From Campylobacter lari (lineage in GTDB: Bacteria; Campylobacterota; Campylobacteria; Campylobacterales; Campylobacteraceae), in contig NZ_SMTT01000001.1 of NCBI RefSeq assembly GCF_004357905.1, positions 124,001 through 188,000 of the forward strand: a stretch of DNA of 64,000 nt, in the 5' to 3' direction. The notes beneath the pieces were generated by a model, which made no database searches, was not told the origin of the DNA, and saw only the letters and a list, made by a program, of their open reading frames with translations. Every line of letters begins with the position of its first letter. Positions within the stretch are counted from its first letter, which is position 1. A program made the translations under genes and the position numbers. Positions 1-8,848 of the stretch are shown piece after piece.

Positions 1-822
1 TTTTTCATAGCTTTGACTTTGGCCTTTTATAGACTTTCTAGGGAAAATGAAAGCACAGTGTTATTTGCTTTGAGTATAGCTCCAAGCATGATAGCAAGTT
101 TTTTTGCAAAAATTGCAGCTTTAGTAAGTACTTTTATGCTTGTGGTGGTTTTGGTTTTTATACCTATATCTTTTGAACTTTTTGATAATTTTGTAGATTA
201 TAAAAAAATTAGTGCTAAAGTAAGTATAAAAACAGGGGAATTTGGACAAAGATATGGAGAATGGCTTGTTTTTATCGATGCCAAAAATTCTGATGAAACT
301 TATAAAAATATCATAATGTATCATCCAAAGAAAAACCCACAAGATAAAGAACAAGTGATTTTAGCCAAAGAAGGAAAGTTAGAAACAAATGATGGTGTTA
401 TTACTTTTAAACTAGACGAAGGAAAAGCTTATGAGATTAAAGAAGAAGATTGGCATATTTCTAGTTTTAAAAATTTATTAATTAAAAGCAAACTTTCTTC
501 TAAAGAATTAAATACTCAAAGTTTTTATGGGTATTGGTCTGATGTAACAAGCAATAAAGAAAAAGCAAAAGAATTTGTTATTTATATTCTTATAGCTTTA
601 TTTCCTTTAGCTAGCGTGCTTTTTGCACTCTCTTTTGGTATAGTAACTTATCGTTATGAAAAAGGTTTTGCTTATTTTGGAATTTTTGTGATTATTTTTG
701 CTTATTTTACGCTTTTGATTAGTTTTTATAATCCTCCTTTTGTAGCTATTGCTGTGATTTTTTCAAGCTTTTTAATTACTTCTTTGTTTTATTTTAAAGC
801 AAAAATTGCAAGTAAGTATTAA
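1..822 (+). CDS. LptF/LptG-family LPS-export permease (5' truncated by window edge)
   Basis: The reading frame is open from base 1, so the true start lies upstream; the first in-window start-like codon (TTG at 13) falls inside the protein. What remains is the end of one hydrophobic half, a soluble beta-rich periplasmic domain of roughly 120 residues, and a C-terminal set of about three membrane helices, which is the layout of the YjgP/YjgQ (LptF/LptG) family. These inner-membrane subunits of the Lpt exporter pass lipopolysaccharide or lipooligosaccharide to the periplasmic bridge. I cannot tell LptF from LptG without the missing N-terminus. The stop overlaps the truA start by one base (TAATG), so the two are probably co-translated. 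Confidence 0.8.
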   Translation, partial: FFIALTLAFYRLSRENESTVLFALSIAPSMIASFFAKIAALVSTFMLVVVLVFIPISFELFDNFVDYKKISAKVSIKTGEFGQRYGEWLVFIDAKNSDETYKNIIMYHPKKNPQDKEQVILAKEGKLETNDGVITFKLDEGKAYEIKEEDWHISSFKNLLIKSKLSSKELNTQSFYGYWSDVTSNKEKAKEFVIYILIALFPLASVLFALSFGIVTYRYEKGFAYFGIFVIIFAYFTLLISFYNPPFVAIAVIFSSFLITSLFYFKAKIASKY

Positions 823-1556
823 TGCTTTTAAAATTAACTTTTTCTTATGATGGTTCTAAATTTCAAGGTTCAGCCACCCAGCCACATAAGCTTAGTGTTC
901 AAGATACCTTAGCGCAGGCCTTGTCGCATTTGGGTATTTATGAAAAGCCTTTATTTGCTTCAAGAACTGATAAAGGTGTGCATGCATTTAATGCAGTCGC
1001 TTGCGTAAAAGCGGGAGAACATTTTAAAGATTTTGTATATTTAAAAAATAAAATTAATCATTTTGCACACCCATTTATACATATAAAGCATATCCAAAGA
1101 ATGCAAGAAAATTTCCAAGTGCGTTTTGATGTGCAAAAAAGAGCATATCGCTATATTATAAGTCATGGAAAATATAATCCCTTTTTAGCCTCATATGTGT
1201 ATTTTTATCCAAAAATAAATATTAAATTAGCCAAGGAAATTGCTTTTTTATTTGAAGGAGAGCATAATTTTAAACTCTTTCAAAAAGAAGGCTCTGATAA
1301 TAAAACAAGTATAAGAAAAATGTATAAAACTAGAGTTTATGCTTATAAAAATTACACTGTGTTTTATTTTGAAGCAAATGGTTTTTTAAGATCTCAAATT
1401 AGAATGATGATGGCAAGTATTTTAAAAGTATTAGAAGGAAAAATGAGCAAAAATGAGCTTTTAGATCAAATCAATGCCAAAAAAGCTCATTGTAGATTTT
1501 TAGCTCCTGCTAGTGGTTTGTATTTGAGTAAGATTTCTTATTATAATAATGCATGA
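822..1556 (+). CDS. truA: tRNA pseudouridine(38-40) synthase TruA
   Basis: The 244-aa protein makes pseudouridine at positions 38-40 of the tRNA anticodon arm. It has the TruA active-site motif SRTDKGVHA, with Asp50 as catalytic nucleophile, and an N-terminal YDGSKFQG strand. The tryptophan usual after this glycine in many TruA proteins (GWQ) is replaced by SA, perhaps a lineage feature. Length is normal for the family. The ATG at 822 overlaps the stop of the upstream permease. The last 47 bases overlap, on opposite strands, the 3' end of the convergent DMT transporter gene. Confidence 0.95.
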   Translation: MLLKLTFSYDGSKFQGSATQPHKLSVQDTLAQALSHLGIYEKPLFASRTDKGVHAFNAVACVKAGEHFKDFVYLKNKINHFAHPFIHIKHIQRMQENFQVRFDVQKRAYRYIISHGKYNPFLASYVYFYPKINIKLAKEIAFLFEGEHNFKLFQKEGSDNKTSIRKMYKTRVYAYKNYTVFYFEANGFLRSQIRMMMASILKVLEGKMSKNELLDQINAKKAHCRFLAPASGLYLSKISYYNNA

Positions 1557-2388
1557 TTTTTTTATGTATAAAAAATGAAAAAAGAATGATCAAGGTCCCT
1601 ATGCAAAAAGGTAGTAGCTCTACATCTACTCCAAAAATACTCATATTGATAAAAATACTTATAGGTATAATAGCATTATTCATCAAAGCTAAAACCCCGT
1701 TATCTACTTCAGTGGAGCCTTTGTTCCATAAAAAATATCCAAATCCTGAAGCAATAGTCCCAAGATAAATCAAAGCTATCCAAGAACTTAAATTGGATGG
1801 TAAATTATTATAATCTCCAAAAAATAAAAAAGCAGGTAAGGTTATACTGGTTGCGCCTAAATAAAAATAAGCGAAAGCTTCTTTTTGGTTTAAGTTTGTA
1901 TTTTTTTCTAATAAAATTTTATAAAAACTTTGTCCAGCGCCAAATACTAAATTAGCTCCTTGAATAAGTAAAAAACCATATAAAAAATTAGAGTTAATAT
2001 TATCAAATTTAACTACAAAAGCACCTACAATACATATAAAAATACTTATAAAATATAAATATCTAAGATTTTTTGAAAAAAGCCCATAAAAAAGTACAAC
2101 ATAAAAAGGTGTAAAAATCGTAAAAAGTGCCACTTCGCTTACACTTAAATATAAAAAAGAATGATAATAAAATAAATTCATCACACCAAGTTGTAAAGCT
2201 CCAATGCTTATGAGTTTTAGTTTTAAATGCAAATTCAGCTTAAAATTTAAAAAAGGTAAAAATACTAATAAAGACAAAAAAACTTTTGCAAATGCAGCAA
2301 AAAAACTATCCATTTCTAAGGTTATAAAATGCCCAATTAATGGAAAAGAAAAAGCCCAAATAAAACTTGCTAGTAATAAACTTGGCAT
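1510..2388 (-). CDS. EamA/DMT-superfamily transporter
   Basis: A membrane protein of about 292 aa with around ten hydrophobic segments in two homologous halves, the EamA (drug/metabolite transporter) pattern. It begins MPSLLLASFIWAFSFPL, typical of the first DMT helix. Substrate is unknown; relatives export amino acids, purines or drugs. I chose the ATG at 2388, which has AGAAGG about 11 bases upstream; a GTG at 2400 is in frame but leaves no room for a ribosome site. The 5' end abuts ogt on the same strand, so both are probably in one transcript. The C-terminal tail is read antisense to the end of truA. Confidence 0.8.
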   Translation of the reverse strand: MPSLLLASFIWAFSFPLIGHFITLEMDSFFAAFAKVFLSLLVFLPFLNFKLNLHLKLKLISIGALQLGVMNLFYYHSFLYLSVSEVALFTIFTPFYVVLFYGLFSKNLRYLYFISIFICIVGAFVVKFDNINSNFLYGFLLIQGANLVFGAGQSFYKILLEKNTNLNQKEAFAYFYLGATSITLPAFLFFGDYNNLPSNLSSWIALIYLGTIASGFGYFLWNKGSTEVDNGVLALMNNAIIPISIFINMSIFGVDVELLPFCIGTLIILFSFFIHKKIMHYYNKKSYSNTNH

Positions 2389-2389
2389 T

Positions 2390-2842
2390 TTAAAGCACAC
2401 CTTCTAATTTAAGTAAAGCTTCTTTGATAAATAAACCACCATTGTATCCGCCTAAGTGATTTTTAGCTACCACTCTATGACAAGGTATAAAAATTGCAAG
2501 TTTGTTTTTAGAATTTGCATTACCTACCGCTCTAAAAGCTTTTGGATGATTGACAAAAGAAGCAATTTCTTGATAGGTTTTAGTTTGTCCATAGGGAATT
2601 TTAATTAAAGCTTTATATACTTTTTGCTCAAATTCGCTCCCCTGAAGAGCTAGGGGTGTATTAAAGAAAAAAAGTTTTTTATTAAAATAAAGGTCTAGCT
2701 CTTCTAAGGCTTGTTCTAAAATAGTGTGTTTATCTTTGCTAAAATTGGGCTTATATGTTATAAAATCAACATTGATAAGTTTATTTTCATTACTCTGCAA
2801 AAGAATATAAGCAAAACTAGCTTTGTAAAAACTTTGATACAT
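2390..2842 (-). CDS. ogt: Methylated-DNA--protein-cysteine methyltransferase
   Basis: The 150-aa protein carries the active-site motif IPCHRVV of O6-alkylguanine-DNA alkyltransferases; the cysteine takes the alkyl group in a single-turnover suicide reaction. Upstream of it, YGQTKTYQEIA matches the DNA-binding helix region, and the arginine finger region FRAVGNAN follows. There is a short N-terminal domain and no Ada-type zinc or AraC domain, so this is the Ogt form. A TACAAT -10 box read leftwards at 2866-2871 is a likely promoter. The DMT transporter follows directly on the same strand. Confidence 0.93.
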   Translation of the reverse strand: MYQSFYKASFAYILLQSNENKLINVDFITYKPNFSKDKHTILEQALEELDLYFNKKLFFFNTPLALQGSEFEQKVYKALIKIPYGQTKTYQEIASFVNHPKAFRAVGNANSKNKLAIFIPCHRVVAKNHLGGYNGGLFIKEALLKLEGVL

Positions 2843-2865
2843 TTTTTCCTCATTTTAAAATAATC

Positions 2866-2871
2866 ATTGTA
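2866..2871 (-). promoter_or_regulatory. Likely -10 box for ogt
   Basis: TACAAT on the minus strand about 25 bases before the ogt ATG. Campylobacter sigma-70 promoters depend mainly on the -10 element, so this is plausible but untested. Confidence 0.4.
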
Positions 2872-2914
2872 TGAATTTTAAATTAATTAATTGTTATTAA
2901 AGCAAAAATTTAGT

Positions 2915-2920
2915 TAAAAT
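2915..2920 (+). promoter_or_regulatory. Likely -10 box for the ankyrin-SDR-antiporter-trmA operon
   Basis: TAAAAT in the context TTAGTTAAAATAGTG, about 30 bases before the TTG start of the first gene. It is the best -10 candidate in the divergent spacer between ogt and this operon. Confidence 0.4.
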
Positions 2921-2950
2921 AGTGATTTAATTTATATCAAAGGAAAATAT

Positions 2951-4198
2951 TTGAGGATTTTATTATTTAGTTTGATTATAAGTTTAAATGCATTAGCTTT
3001 AGATTACACTTGCGGGTATGTCAAAGAAAATAAGATGGATTTTTTTAAAGAGTTTAAACCACAAGTTTCTCAAGATTTTGCTCAAGTAGATTTAAATTGC
3101 GATTTTTCTTTAAAAAATAATCAAATTACAAAAAGATTATATGAGCTTGCTAATGAAATTAGAGGAAGTAATAGTGCCTGTATGGGAGGGGAATATTTTA
3201 GCGATTTGAGAAAATTTGATTTTAAATTATTAGAAATTGCGCTTGATCCGCAAGTTTATCAAAAAACTTTACAAGATCCTATAATACTTGAAGAAAAATT
3301 TGCAAAATTAAAAGCTTATTTTAGATTTTGGGCTTATCAAAGTATAGGAAATTTTAAGCTCTTTAAGGAATTTTGGAAAGAGTATAATAATGCGATTAAT
3401 CCTTTAACAAAATATTTTCAAAACGAATTTAATCTAGATAAAGCAAGTGCTATTTACTTTGCTAGTAATGCTTTGAATGAATTTTTAAATTGGGCAGTTG
3501 GCGAGACTAAAATCTTTAAAGATATTTCGGACTTTGAAAAATTTGTGGCTAATAAAAACAACTCTTTAGAACAAATAAAAGAATATATTTATTCTAAAAA
3601 AATTAGCAATTTAGAATTAAATAATGGTTTTAAATCTGCTTTGTTAAACAATAGAGAAAGTCAAATTATAAGTGAGTTTATAAAATTAGGTGTAAAAATA
3701 AATGAAGGTTATGAGTCTGCTTTGTTTTTTGCATTAGATAGTGCAGATAATGTCAAGCTTTTATTGGAAAATGGGGCTATTATTGATTATAGAAATTCTT
3801 TTGGAAAAACACCTTTGTTTTATGCAGTTGAATACAACAATTATAAGGTTGCAAAAGTTTTATTAGAAAATGGAGCTAATGTAAATCAAAAATACATTAA
3901 CGATAATGAAAAACTTTCTATTGCTAGTATGGGAAGTAATACGCCATATTTCATTACTTTATGTGCACTTGAGCATACTTCTAAAAATATTTTTATGCAT
4001 GGAGCAAACTATGCAGATGTAAAAATGCTTAAGTTACTTATAGATTACAAAGCAAATTATAAAGAAATTGATGATTTGGGATTTAACGCTCTTGATTTTG
4101 CCATAATTGCAAAAAAAGAACAAAATATTAAATATCTAAAAAAACTTGGTTTAAAGGAAAATGAGAATTTGATGCTATATGAAGAGACACAACCATGA
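2951..4198 (+). CDS. Periplasmic ankyrin-repeat protein
   Basis: A 415-aa protein with a short N-terminal signal peptide (hydrophobic to about residue 16, ALA motif before DYTCGY), a helical domain of unknown function, and ankyrin repeats in the C-terminal half; the clearest are around GKTPLFYAVEYNNYKVAKVL and LGFNALDFAIIAK. Ankyrin repeats mediate protein binding; no partner is evident. The start is a TTG at 2951 preceded by AAAGGAAAA, and the signal peptide begins exactly there. It heads an operon whose next gene overlaps its stop (ATGA at 4195). I recall a similar ankyrin protein beside the same SDR and antiporter in C. jejuni. Confidence 0.8.
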   Translation: MRILLFSLIISLNALALDYTCGYVKENKMDFFKEFKPQVSQDFAQVDLNCDFSLKNNQITKRLYELANEIRGSNSACMGGEYFSDLRKFDFKLLEIALDPQVYQKTLQDPIILEEKFAKLKAYFRFWAYQSIGNFKLFKEFWKEYNNAINPLTKYFQNEFNLDKASAIYFASNALNEFLNWAVGETKIFKDISDFEKFVANKNNSLEQIKEYIYSKKISNLELNNGFKSALLNNRESQIISEFIKLGVKINEGYESALFFALDSADNVKLLLENGAIIDYRNSFGKTPLFYAVEYNNYKVAKVLLENGANVNQKYINDNEKLSIASMGSNTPYFITLCALEHTSKNIFMHGANYADVKMLKLLIDYKANYKEIDDLGFNALDFAIIAKKEQNIKYLKKLGLKENENLMLYEETQP

Positions 4199-4941
4199 AA
4201 ACTGCTTTAATAACTGGAGTAAGTTCAGGTTTTGGACTAGAGAGTTTAAAAGCTTTAATAGAACTTGATTATAAAGTTATAGCTATAGCAAGACGCAAAG
4301 ATAGATTAGAAAAACTACAAGAGCTTTATGGGGATAAAATTTATCCCATAGAACTTGATGTCAGAGATAAACAAGCAGTTTTTGCATCAATTGAAAATTT
4401 ACCTCAAGATTTTGGCAATATTTCTTTGCTTATTAACAACGCAGGTCTTGCTTTAGGTTTAAATGAATTTGATTCTTTGGATATTGAAGATATTGAAGCC
4501 ATGGTAGATACTAATATCAAAGGCTTTTTATATGTAGCAAGAGCTGCTTTACCTTTACTTAGAAAAGCAAAAAATGCCCACATAATTAATCTTGGCTCAA
4601 TTGCAGCTAATGTGCCTTATTATGGAGGTAATGTTTATTGTGGAACTAAGGCTTTTGTGGCACAATTTTCCAAAGCTTTAAGAACGGATTTGCGTGGAAG
4701 TAATATAAAAGTAACAAATATCGCTCCAGGGCTTTGTAAAACTGAATTTAGTGAAGTGAGATTTAAAGGTGATATTAAAAAAGCTGATGAGGTTTATGAA
4801 AATACTAAATATATCAAAGCTGAAGATATAGCAAAAATTATTACTTTTATCGTTAGCTTACCTGAGCATATTAATATTAACGAAATAGAGCTTATGCCTG
4901 TGACTCAAACATGGGCAGGAACTTTTAGCGAAAAAATATAA
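4195..4941 (+). CDS. SDR-family NAD(P)-dependent oxidoreductase (YdfG-like)
   Basis: A 248-aa classical short-chain dehydrogenase. It has the dinucleotide-binding motif TGVSSGFG near the N-terminus, NNAG near residue 82, the catalytic Ser in LGSIA and the Tyr-x-x-x-Lys pair in YCGTK. The ARRKDRL segment after the second strand favours NADP(H). Overall it resembles the YdfG-type 3-hydroxy-acid/serine dehydrogenase group; the true substrate is not shown by the sequence. The ATG overlaps the stop of the ankyrin gene, and a short spacer separates it from the antiporter gene. Confidence 0.85.
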   Translation: MKTALITGVSSGFGLESLKALIELDYKVIAIARRKDRLEKLQELYGDKIYPIELDVRDKQAVFASIENLPQDFGNISLLINNAGLALGLNEFDSLDIEDIEAMVDTNIKGFLYVARAALPLLRKAKNAHIINLGSIAANVPYYGGNVYCGTKAFVAQFSKALRTDLRGSNIKVTNIAPGLCKTEFSEVRFKGDIKKADEVYENTKYIKAEDIAKIITFIVSLPEHININEIELMPVTQTWAGTFSEKI

Positions 4942-4957
4942 AAACTTAAGGATAATT

Positions 4958-6670
4958 ATGAAAATTTTTTATTTATTATTAGCTCCTTTGTTGTTATTTG
5001 CTGATGCACAAGCAAATGCAGAACTTTTTGGAGCTTGGACGCTTTTACCACCGGTGATAGCTATTATTTTAGCTTTTGTTACTAAAGATGTAGTACTTTC
5101 GTTATTTATTGGTGCATTAAGTGGTACTTTTATGTTAGGACTTATTGAAAATAGTATTTACCATGCTATCATTGCTTCTTTTACAGGCTTTATTTCCAAA
5201 GTGGTAAATGCCATGGCAAGTCCGGGTAATGCAGGAATTTTATTGCAAGTTTTAACTATAGGTGGTGTTGTAGCTCTTATTACCAAAACAGGGGGGACAA
5301 AAGCAGTAGCTCTTTGGCTTTCTACTAAAGCTAAACAAGCAAAAAGCTCACAATTTGCTACTTGGTGCATGGGAATTTTTATTTTCTTTGATGATTATGC
5401 CAATTCATTAATCGTAGGTCCTATCATGCGTCCGGTAACAGATAAATTTAGAGTAAGCCGTGAAAAGCTTGCTTTTATAATGGATGCAACTGCAGCACCA
5501 ATTACCGGTCTTGCTATCATTTCTACTTGGATAGGACTTGAAATTTCTTTAATTCGCAGCGGATATGATCTAATTGATAATGCAACTTTTGCACATTTAG
5601 GTGTAGTAAAAGAAGAAATTAACGCTTTTGAAATCTTTGTACAAACCTTACCTTATAGATTTTATAATCTTTTTATGTTGATTTTTGTTGTTTTGACTAT
5701 TTATACAGGTAGGGAATTTGGACCTATGTTAAAAGCTGAACTTAGAGCTAGAGCAGGTAAATTTTCTCATGGTCATGAACAAATTGATAATATAGAAGAT
5801 AAGGTCTTAGAGCCAAAAGAGCATGTAAAATTGCAAGCTTCTAATGCTATTATACCTTTAGCTGTCTTGATCGTGTTTTCATTTATAGGTTTTTATTTTA
5901 GTGGTTATAATGCCTTAGATGATGTGAGTGTTAAAGCACAAATTGATGCAGCACCGCTTAGTTTATTTGCTTTTAGAGAGACTTTTGGCGCAGCTGATGC
6001 TTCAGTTGTATTGTTTCAAGCAGCGCTTTTAGCTACCATAGTAGCTATTATTTTGGGAATGTATAGAAAAATATTTACTTTAAAAGAAGCTATTGCGGTT
6101 TGGACTCATGGCTGGAGAACTATGATTATGACTGTGATTATTTTACTTTGTGCATGGTCATTAGCTTCTGTGATTAAAGATTTGGGAACTTCTAAATATT
6201 TAATTGACTTATTTTCAGATAAAACACCTCTTTATTTGCTTCCTACAGCAATTTTTATTTTTGCTTCTATTATTTCTTTTTCAACGGGAACTAGTTATGG
6301 AACTATGGGTATTTTAATGCCTTTGGCTATTCCTTTAGCTATGGCTGTTGGGGTTCATAATGAATTAAGCGGAGCAGAGTTGCACCAATATATGATTATT
6401 AATATTTCAGGGGTTTTAACAGGAGCTATTTTTGGAGATCATTGCTCACCAATTTCTGATACAACTATACTTTCATCTATGGGAAGTAAGTGTGATCTTT
6501 TAGCTCATGTTAGTACACAAATGCCTTATGCTTTGAGTGTTTGTGCTATTAGTATACTTTGTGGTTATTTACCGGTAGCATTAGGACTTAATGTATGGCT
6601 AGGACTTGTTTTTGGAATCTTAGCTATGATAGCTTTACTTTTTGTGGTTGGCAAAAAGGTAGATGCGTAA
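4958..6670 (+). CDS. NhaC-type Na+/H+ antiporter family membrane protein
   Basis: A 570-aa protein with about twelve or more hydrophobic segments, starting with a possible signal sequence (LLLAPLLLFADA). Conserved family stretches include FFDDYANSLIVGP and GDHCSPISDTTILSS, characteristic of the NhaC/Na+:H+ antiporter superfamily, whose members exchange sodium for protons or carry organic acids and amino acids. Exact substrate is inferred only at family level. It is the third gene of the operon and trmA starts immediately after its stop. It contains a run of six G (5291-5296), too short for typical Campylobacter phase variation. Confidence 0.8.
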   Translation: MKIFYLLLAPLLLFADAQANAELFGAWTLLPPVIAIILAFVTKDVVLSLFIGALSGTFMLGLIENSIYHAIIASFTGFISKVVNAMASPGNAGILLQVLTIGGVVALITKTGGTKAVALWLSTKAKQAKSSQFATWCMGIFIFFDDYANSLIVGPIMRPVTDKFRVSREKLAFIMDATAAPITGLAIISTWIGLEISLIRSGYDLIDNATFAHLGVVKEEINAFEIFVQTLPYRFYNLFMLIFVVLTIYTGREFGPMLKAELRARAGKFSHGHEQIDNIEDKVLEPKEHVKLQASNAIIPLAVLIVFSFIGFYFSGYNALDDVSVKAQIDAAPLSLFAFRETFGAADASVVLFQAALLATIVAIILGMYRKIFTLKEAIAVWTHGWRTMIMTVIILLCAWSLASVIKDLGTSKYLIDLFSDKTPLYLLPTAIFIFASIISFSTGTSYGTMGILMPLAIPLAMAVGVHNELSGAELHQYMIINISGVLTGAIFGDHCSPISDTTILSSMGSKCDLLAHVSTQMPYALSVCAISILCGYLPVALGLNVWLGLVFGILAMIALLFVVGKKVDA

Positions 6671-7708
6671 ATGTATTTTGAAGAAAAAATTGCTTTAAAC
6701 AAAGCATTGTTTTCTTCTTTATATGATGGAGAAATTCAGTGCTTTAAATCACCTTTAAAAGCTTATAGAACTAGGGCGGAATTTTCTATATATCATCATG
6801 AAAATGGGAAAATTTCTTATGCAATGTTTGAAAATAAGAAAAAAATTCCTATTGAAAATTTTGATATAGCAGATGAAAAAATTCAAAAATATATGCCTAT
6901 TTTATTAAATAATCTAAATGAAAATTTAAAACAAAAGCTTTTTGGAGTAGAGTTTTTAGCTACAAAATTAGATTTAAGTATAACTTTACTTTTCCATAAA
7001 AATATAGAGCTAATTGCACAAGATTTACAAGAATTAGCAGAAAAATTAAACCTTAAGCTCATAGCAAGAAGTAGGGGTAAAAAACTTGTATTTAATGGAG
7101 AAAATTTAAGACAAATTTTAAACATCAATACAAATGAATTTTTATATGAGTTTAATAATGATTGTTTTATCCAACCCAATACTTTTATTAATGAAAAGAT
7201 GATCGAATGGGTTGTATCTTGTGTAGAGAGTGATTTTAAGCAAGATTTATTAGAGCTTTATTGTGGTTATGGAAATTTTACTATAGCTTTAGCAAGAAAT
7301 TTTAAAAAAGTTTTAGCAACTGAAATTTCTAAGAAAAATATTGAGTTTGCTTTAAAAAATTGCGTTTTAAATTCTATTGAAAATATAACTTTTACAAGGC
7401 TTTCTAGTGAAGAGTTAAGTCAAGCATTGAAAAAAGAAAGGGAATTTAATCGCTTAAAAGACATAGATTTAGATGGTTTTAAAATATCTCATGTCTTAGT
7501 TGATCCTCCAAGAGCAGGACTTGATTTAAGTGTGATTGAACTTATTAAAAATTATGAAAATATCATTTATATATCGTGCAATCCTATCACTTTAAAAGAA
7601 AACCTTGAGAAATTATGCAAAACTCATAAAATATCCAAATTTGCATTTTTTGATCAATTTGCAAACACAAATCATCTTGAATGTGGTGTTTATTTGAAAA
7701 TCAAATAA
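6671..7708 (+). CDS. trmA: tRNA (uracil-5-)-methyltransferase TrmA
   Basis: The 345-aa enzyme methylates U54 of tRNA to give ribothymidine, using SAM. It has the SAM-binding motif [12 protein letters not shown], the DPPRAGLD motif, the catalytic cysteine in YISCNP, and the terminal H-x-E-C (NHLECG) that supplies the general base. There is no N-terminal TRAM domain, consistent with TrmA rather than RlmCD. The ATG directly follows the antiporter stop. Its last 8 bases overlap the convergent small membrane-protein gene, and a short inverted repeat (TTATTTGA-AAA-TCAAATAA, 7690-7708) spans the shared ends. Confidence 0.92.
   Translation: MYFEEKIALNKALFSSLYDGEIQCFKSPLKAYRTRAEFSIYHHENGKISYAMFENKKKIPIENFDIADEKIQKYMPILLNNLNENLKQKLFGVEFLATKLDLSITLLFHKNIELIAQDLQELAEKLNLKLIARSRGKKLVFNGENLRQILNINTNEFLYEFNNDCFIQPNTFINEKMIEWVVSCVESDFKQDLLELYCGYGNFTIALARNFKKVLATEISKKNIEFALKNCVLNSIENITFTRLSSEELSQALKKEREFNRLKDIDLDGFKISHVLVDPPRAGLDLSVIELIKNYENIIYISCNPITLKENLEKLCKTHKISKFAFFDQFANTNHLECGVYLKIK
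7690..7708. terminator. Weak shared terminator candidate, trmA / small membrane protein
   Basis: Eight-base arms around an AAA loop at the overlapping 3' ends of two convergent genes. The stem is entirely AT-rich apart from one G/C pair and lacks a strong U-run, so this is tentative. Confidence 0.3.
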
Positions 7709-8084
7709 CAATATAAAACATTAATTTTGCACATATTACAATAATTATAGTAAAAATAAATACAATAGGATGAATATATGCATGAAAAGGATTTTGTTTT
7801 TTTAAGATTATTTTATAAAAAAGAGAAAATAGTATTAATATAAAAATACAAAAAGCAAAGAATATTTTGCAAATAAATATCCAATTTAATGAATTTAAGT
7901 GAAAATGAGCTAAATATAAACCGCTAAGAAATAAAATCAATACAATAGGTGGCATTATTTTAATTGTATTTTTTATATCCAAATTTAATTTTCTTAATAA
8001 GAATACATCGGTAAATAAAAATCCTATAAAAAATATAGCACAAAATAAATGTATTATTAGTATATAAGGATAAATATCGATCAT
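7701..8084 (-). CDS. Small integral membrane protein, four predicted helices
   Basis: A 127-aa, very hydrophobic protein with four likely membrane helices. Helix one holds a histidine ([13 protein letters not shown]) and helix three contains SGLYLAHFH, a layout reminiscent of CopD-like or DUF2269-like small membrane proteins that may bind heme or metal. I cannot name a function. A homologue sits beside trmA in C. jejuni as I remember it. It is transcribed alone, against trmA. It is longer and far more hydrophobic than a chance ORF would be. Confidence 0.7.
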   Translation of the reverse strand: MIDIYPYILIIHLFCAIFFIGFLFTDVFLLRKLNLDIKNTIKIMPPIVLILFLSGLYLAHFHLNSLNWIFICKIFFAFCIFILILFSLFYKIILKKQNPFHAYIHPIVFIFTIIIVICAKLMFYIVI

Positions 8085-8436
8085 GATTACAACCTTTATT
8101 GTGATAATTTTTAATATTTTATAATACTTAGTGGTAAAATTTATTGACTTATGTTAAATTATGTTAAGCATTATAAAATAATAATGCAAGTTTTATTAGT
8201 ATAAATAAAGTCTCTAAAGTCATAGTTTAATCTAAGCTAATTTGAGTTTGTCAATACTACAAATATTTGTAAATTTAAAATATTATAACAAAGTTACAAG
8301 CTTTAATTTTTTGATATTTTTTATCTTAAATGCAGAATGTATTTAAGGAAAAAACTTATATAAGTTAGAATTTATGTAATCTTTGTTACTATTAAAATAG
8401 TTGATTTAATCAATTAATTTTTACAAAGGATTTCTC
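8085..8436. other. AT-rich intergenic spacer with candidate regulator sites
   Basis: About 350 bases between the divergent small membrane-protein gene and the MarR gene. I see no ORF longer than about 13 codons, no tRNA and no strong terminator. It holds a direct repeat of TTATGTTAA/TATGTTAA near 8151-8166 and, at the right end, two palindromes next to the MarR reading frame (listed separately). Confidence 0.6.
8388..8413. promoter_or_regulatory. Two adjoining palindromes: candidate MarR operator over the promoter
   Basis: ACTATT-AA-AATAGT (8388-8401) covers a TAAAAT -10 box at 8393-8398. It is joined to TTGATT-T-AATCAA (8401-8413), a perfect palindrome where transcription would start. MarR-family dimers bind palindromes of this size and often repress their own gene and an adjacent transporter. 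That this MarR protein binds here is inferred from position. Confidence 0.5.
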
Positions 8437-8835
8437 ATATTTTTTCAAAAAATTACTTATACAAATAGAAAAATACTCTATAAAGTCAATGAAATTTTAA
8501 AGCCATTTGGATTGAAATCAAGTGATTGGAGAGTTTTTGTTTATTTAAGCCATCATCAAAATAGCACTTTAGCTCCAATATGTGAATTTTATCAAATGGA
8601 TAAAGCTATACTTTCTAGAGTTGTTTCCAAACTAGCAAAACTTGAATATATAGAGTTTTTAAAAGCTGATGATAAAAGAGAAAAGATCATTACTTTAAGT
8701 GCCAAGGGTAAAGAAATTTTTTTTGATGCAAATGTTTGTATAAGAAAATATGAAAAAGAAATCTTAGATATATTAGATGAACAAGATCAAGAAGTGCTTT
8801 TAAAATTACTTGATTATATCAATGAAAAAATTTAA
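8437..8835 (+). CDS. MarR-family transcriptional regulator without a canonical start codon
   Basis: Winged-helix MarR protein: the DNA-binding core (LAPICEFYQMDKAILSRVV, then the wing LKADDKREKIITLSAKG) and a C-terminal dimerisation helix are intact. The first ATG/GTG/TTG in frame is TTG at 8512, which has no ribosome site and would remove the N-terminal dimerisation helix. Protein-like sequence (QKITYTNRKILYKVNEIL, a typical MarR first helix) continues upstream to an ATA at 8437, six bases after a good AAAGGA (8425-8430). I therefore draw the gene from 8437. Either ATA initiates inefficiently or the start codon has mutated. The MFS gene follows after 13 bases. Confidence 0.6.
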   Translation: MFFQKITYTNRKILYKVNEILKPFGLKSSDWRVFVYLSHHQNSTLAPICEFYQMDKAILSRVVSKLAKLEYIEFLKADDKREKIITLSAKGKEIFFDANVCIRKYEKEILDILDEQDQEVLLKLLDYINEKI

Positions 8836-8848
8836 GAAAGGTTTTTTC

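Noticed and set aside
1452..1501. Long-range inverted repeat AATGAGCTTTT / AAAAGCTCATT near the end of truA
   Set aside because: Loop of about 28 bases inside coding sequence and upstream of the stop; unlikely to terminate or regulate.
5291..5296. Run of six G in the antiporter gene (and another, near 40972, in pdxA)
   Set aside because: Campylobacter phase-variable tracts are usually eight or more G; both runs encode ordinary conserved residues in frame.
8151..8166. Direct repeat TTATGTTAA / TATGTTAA
   Set aside because: Short, two copies only and AT-rich; no link to a known element such as an att site or iteron.
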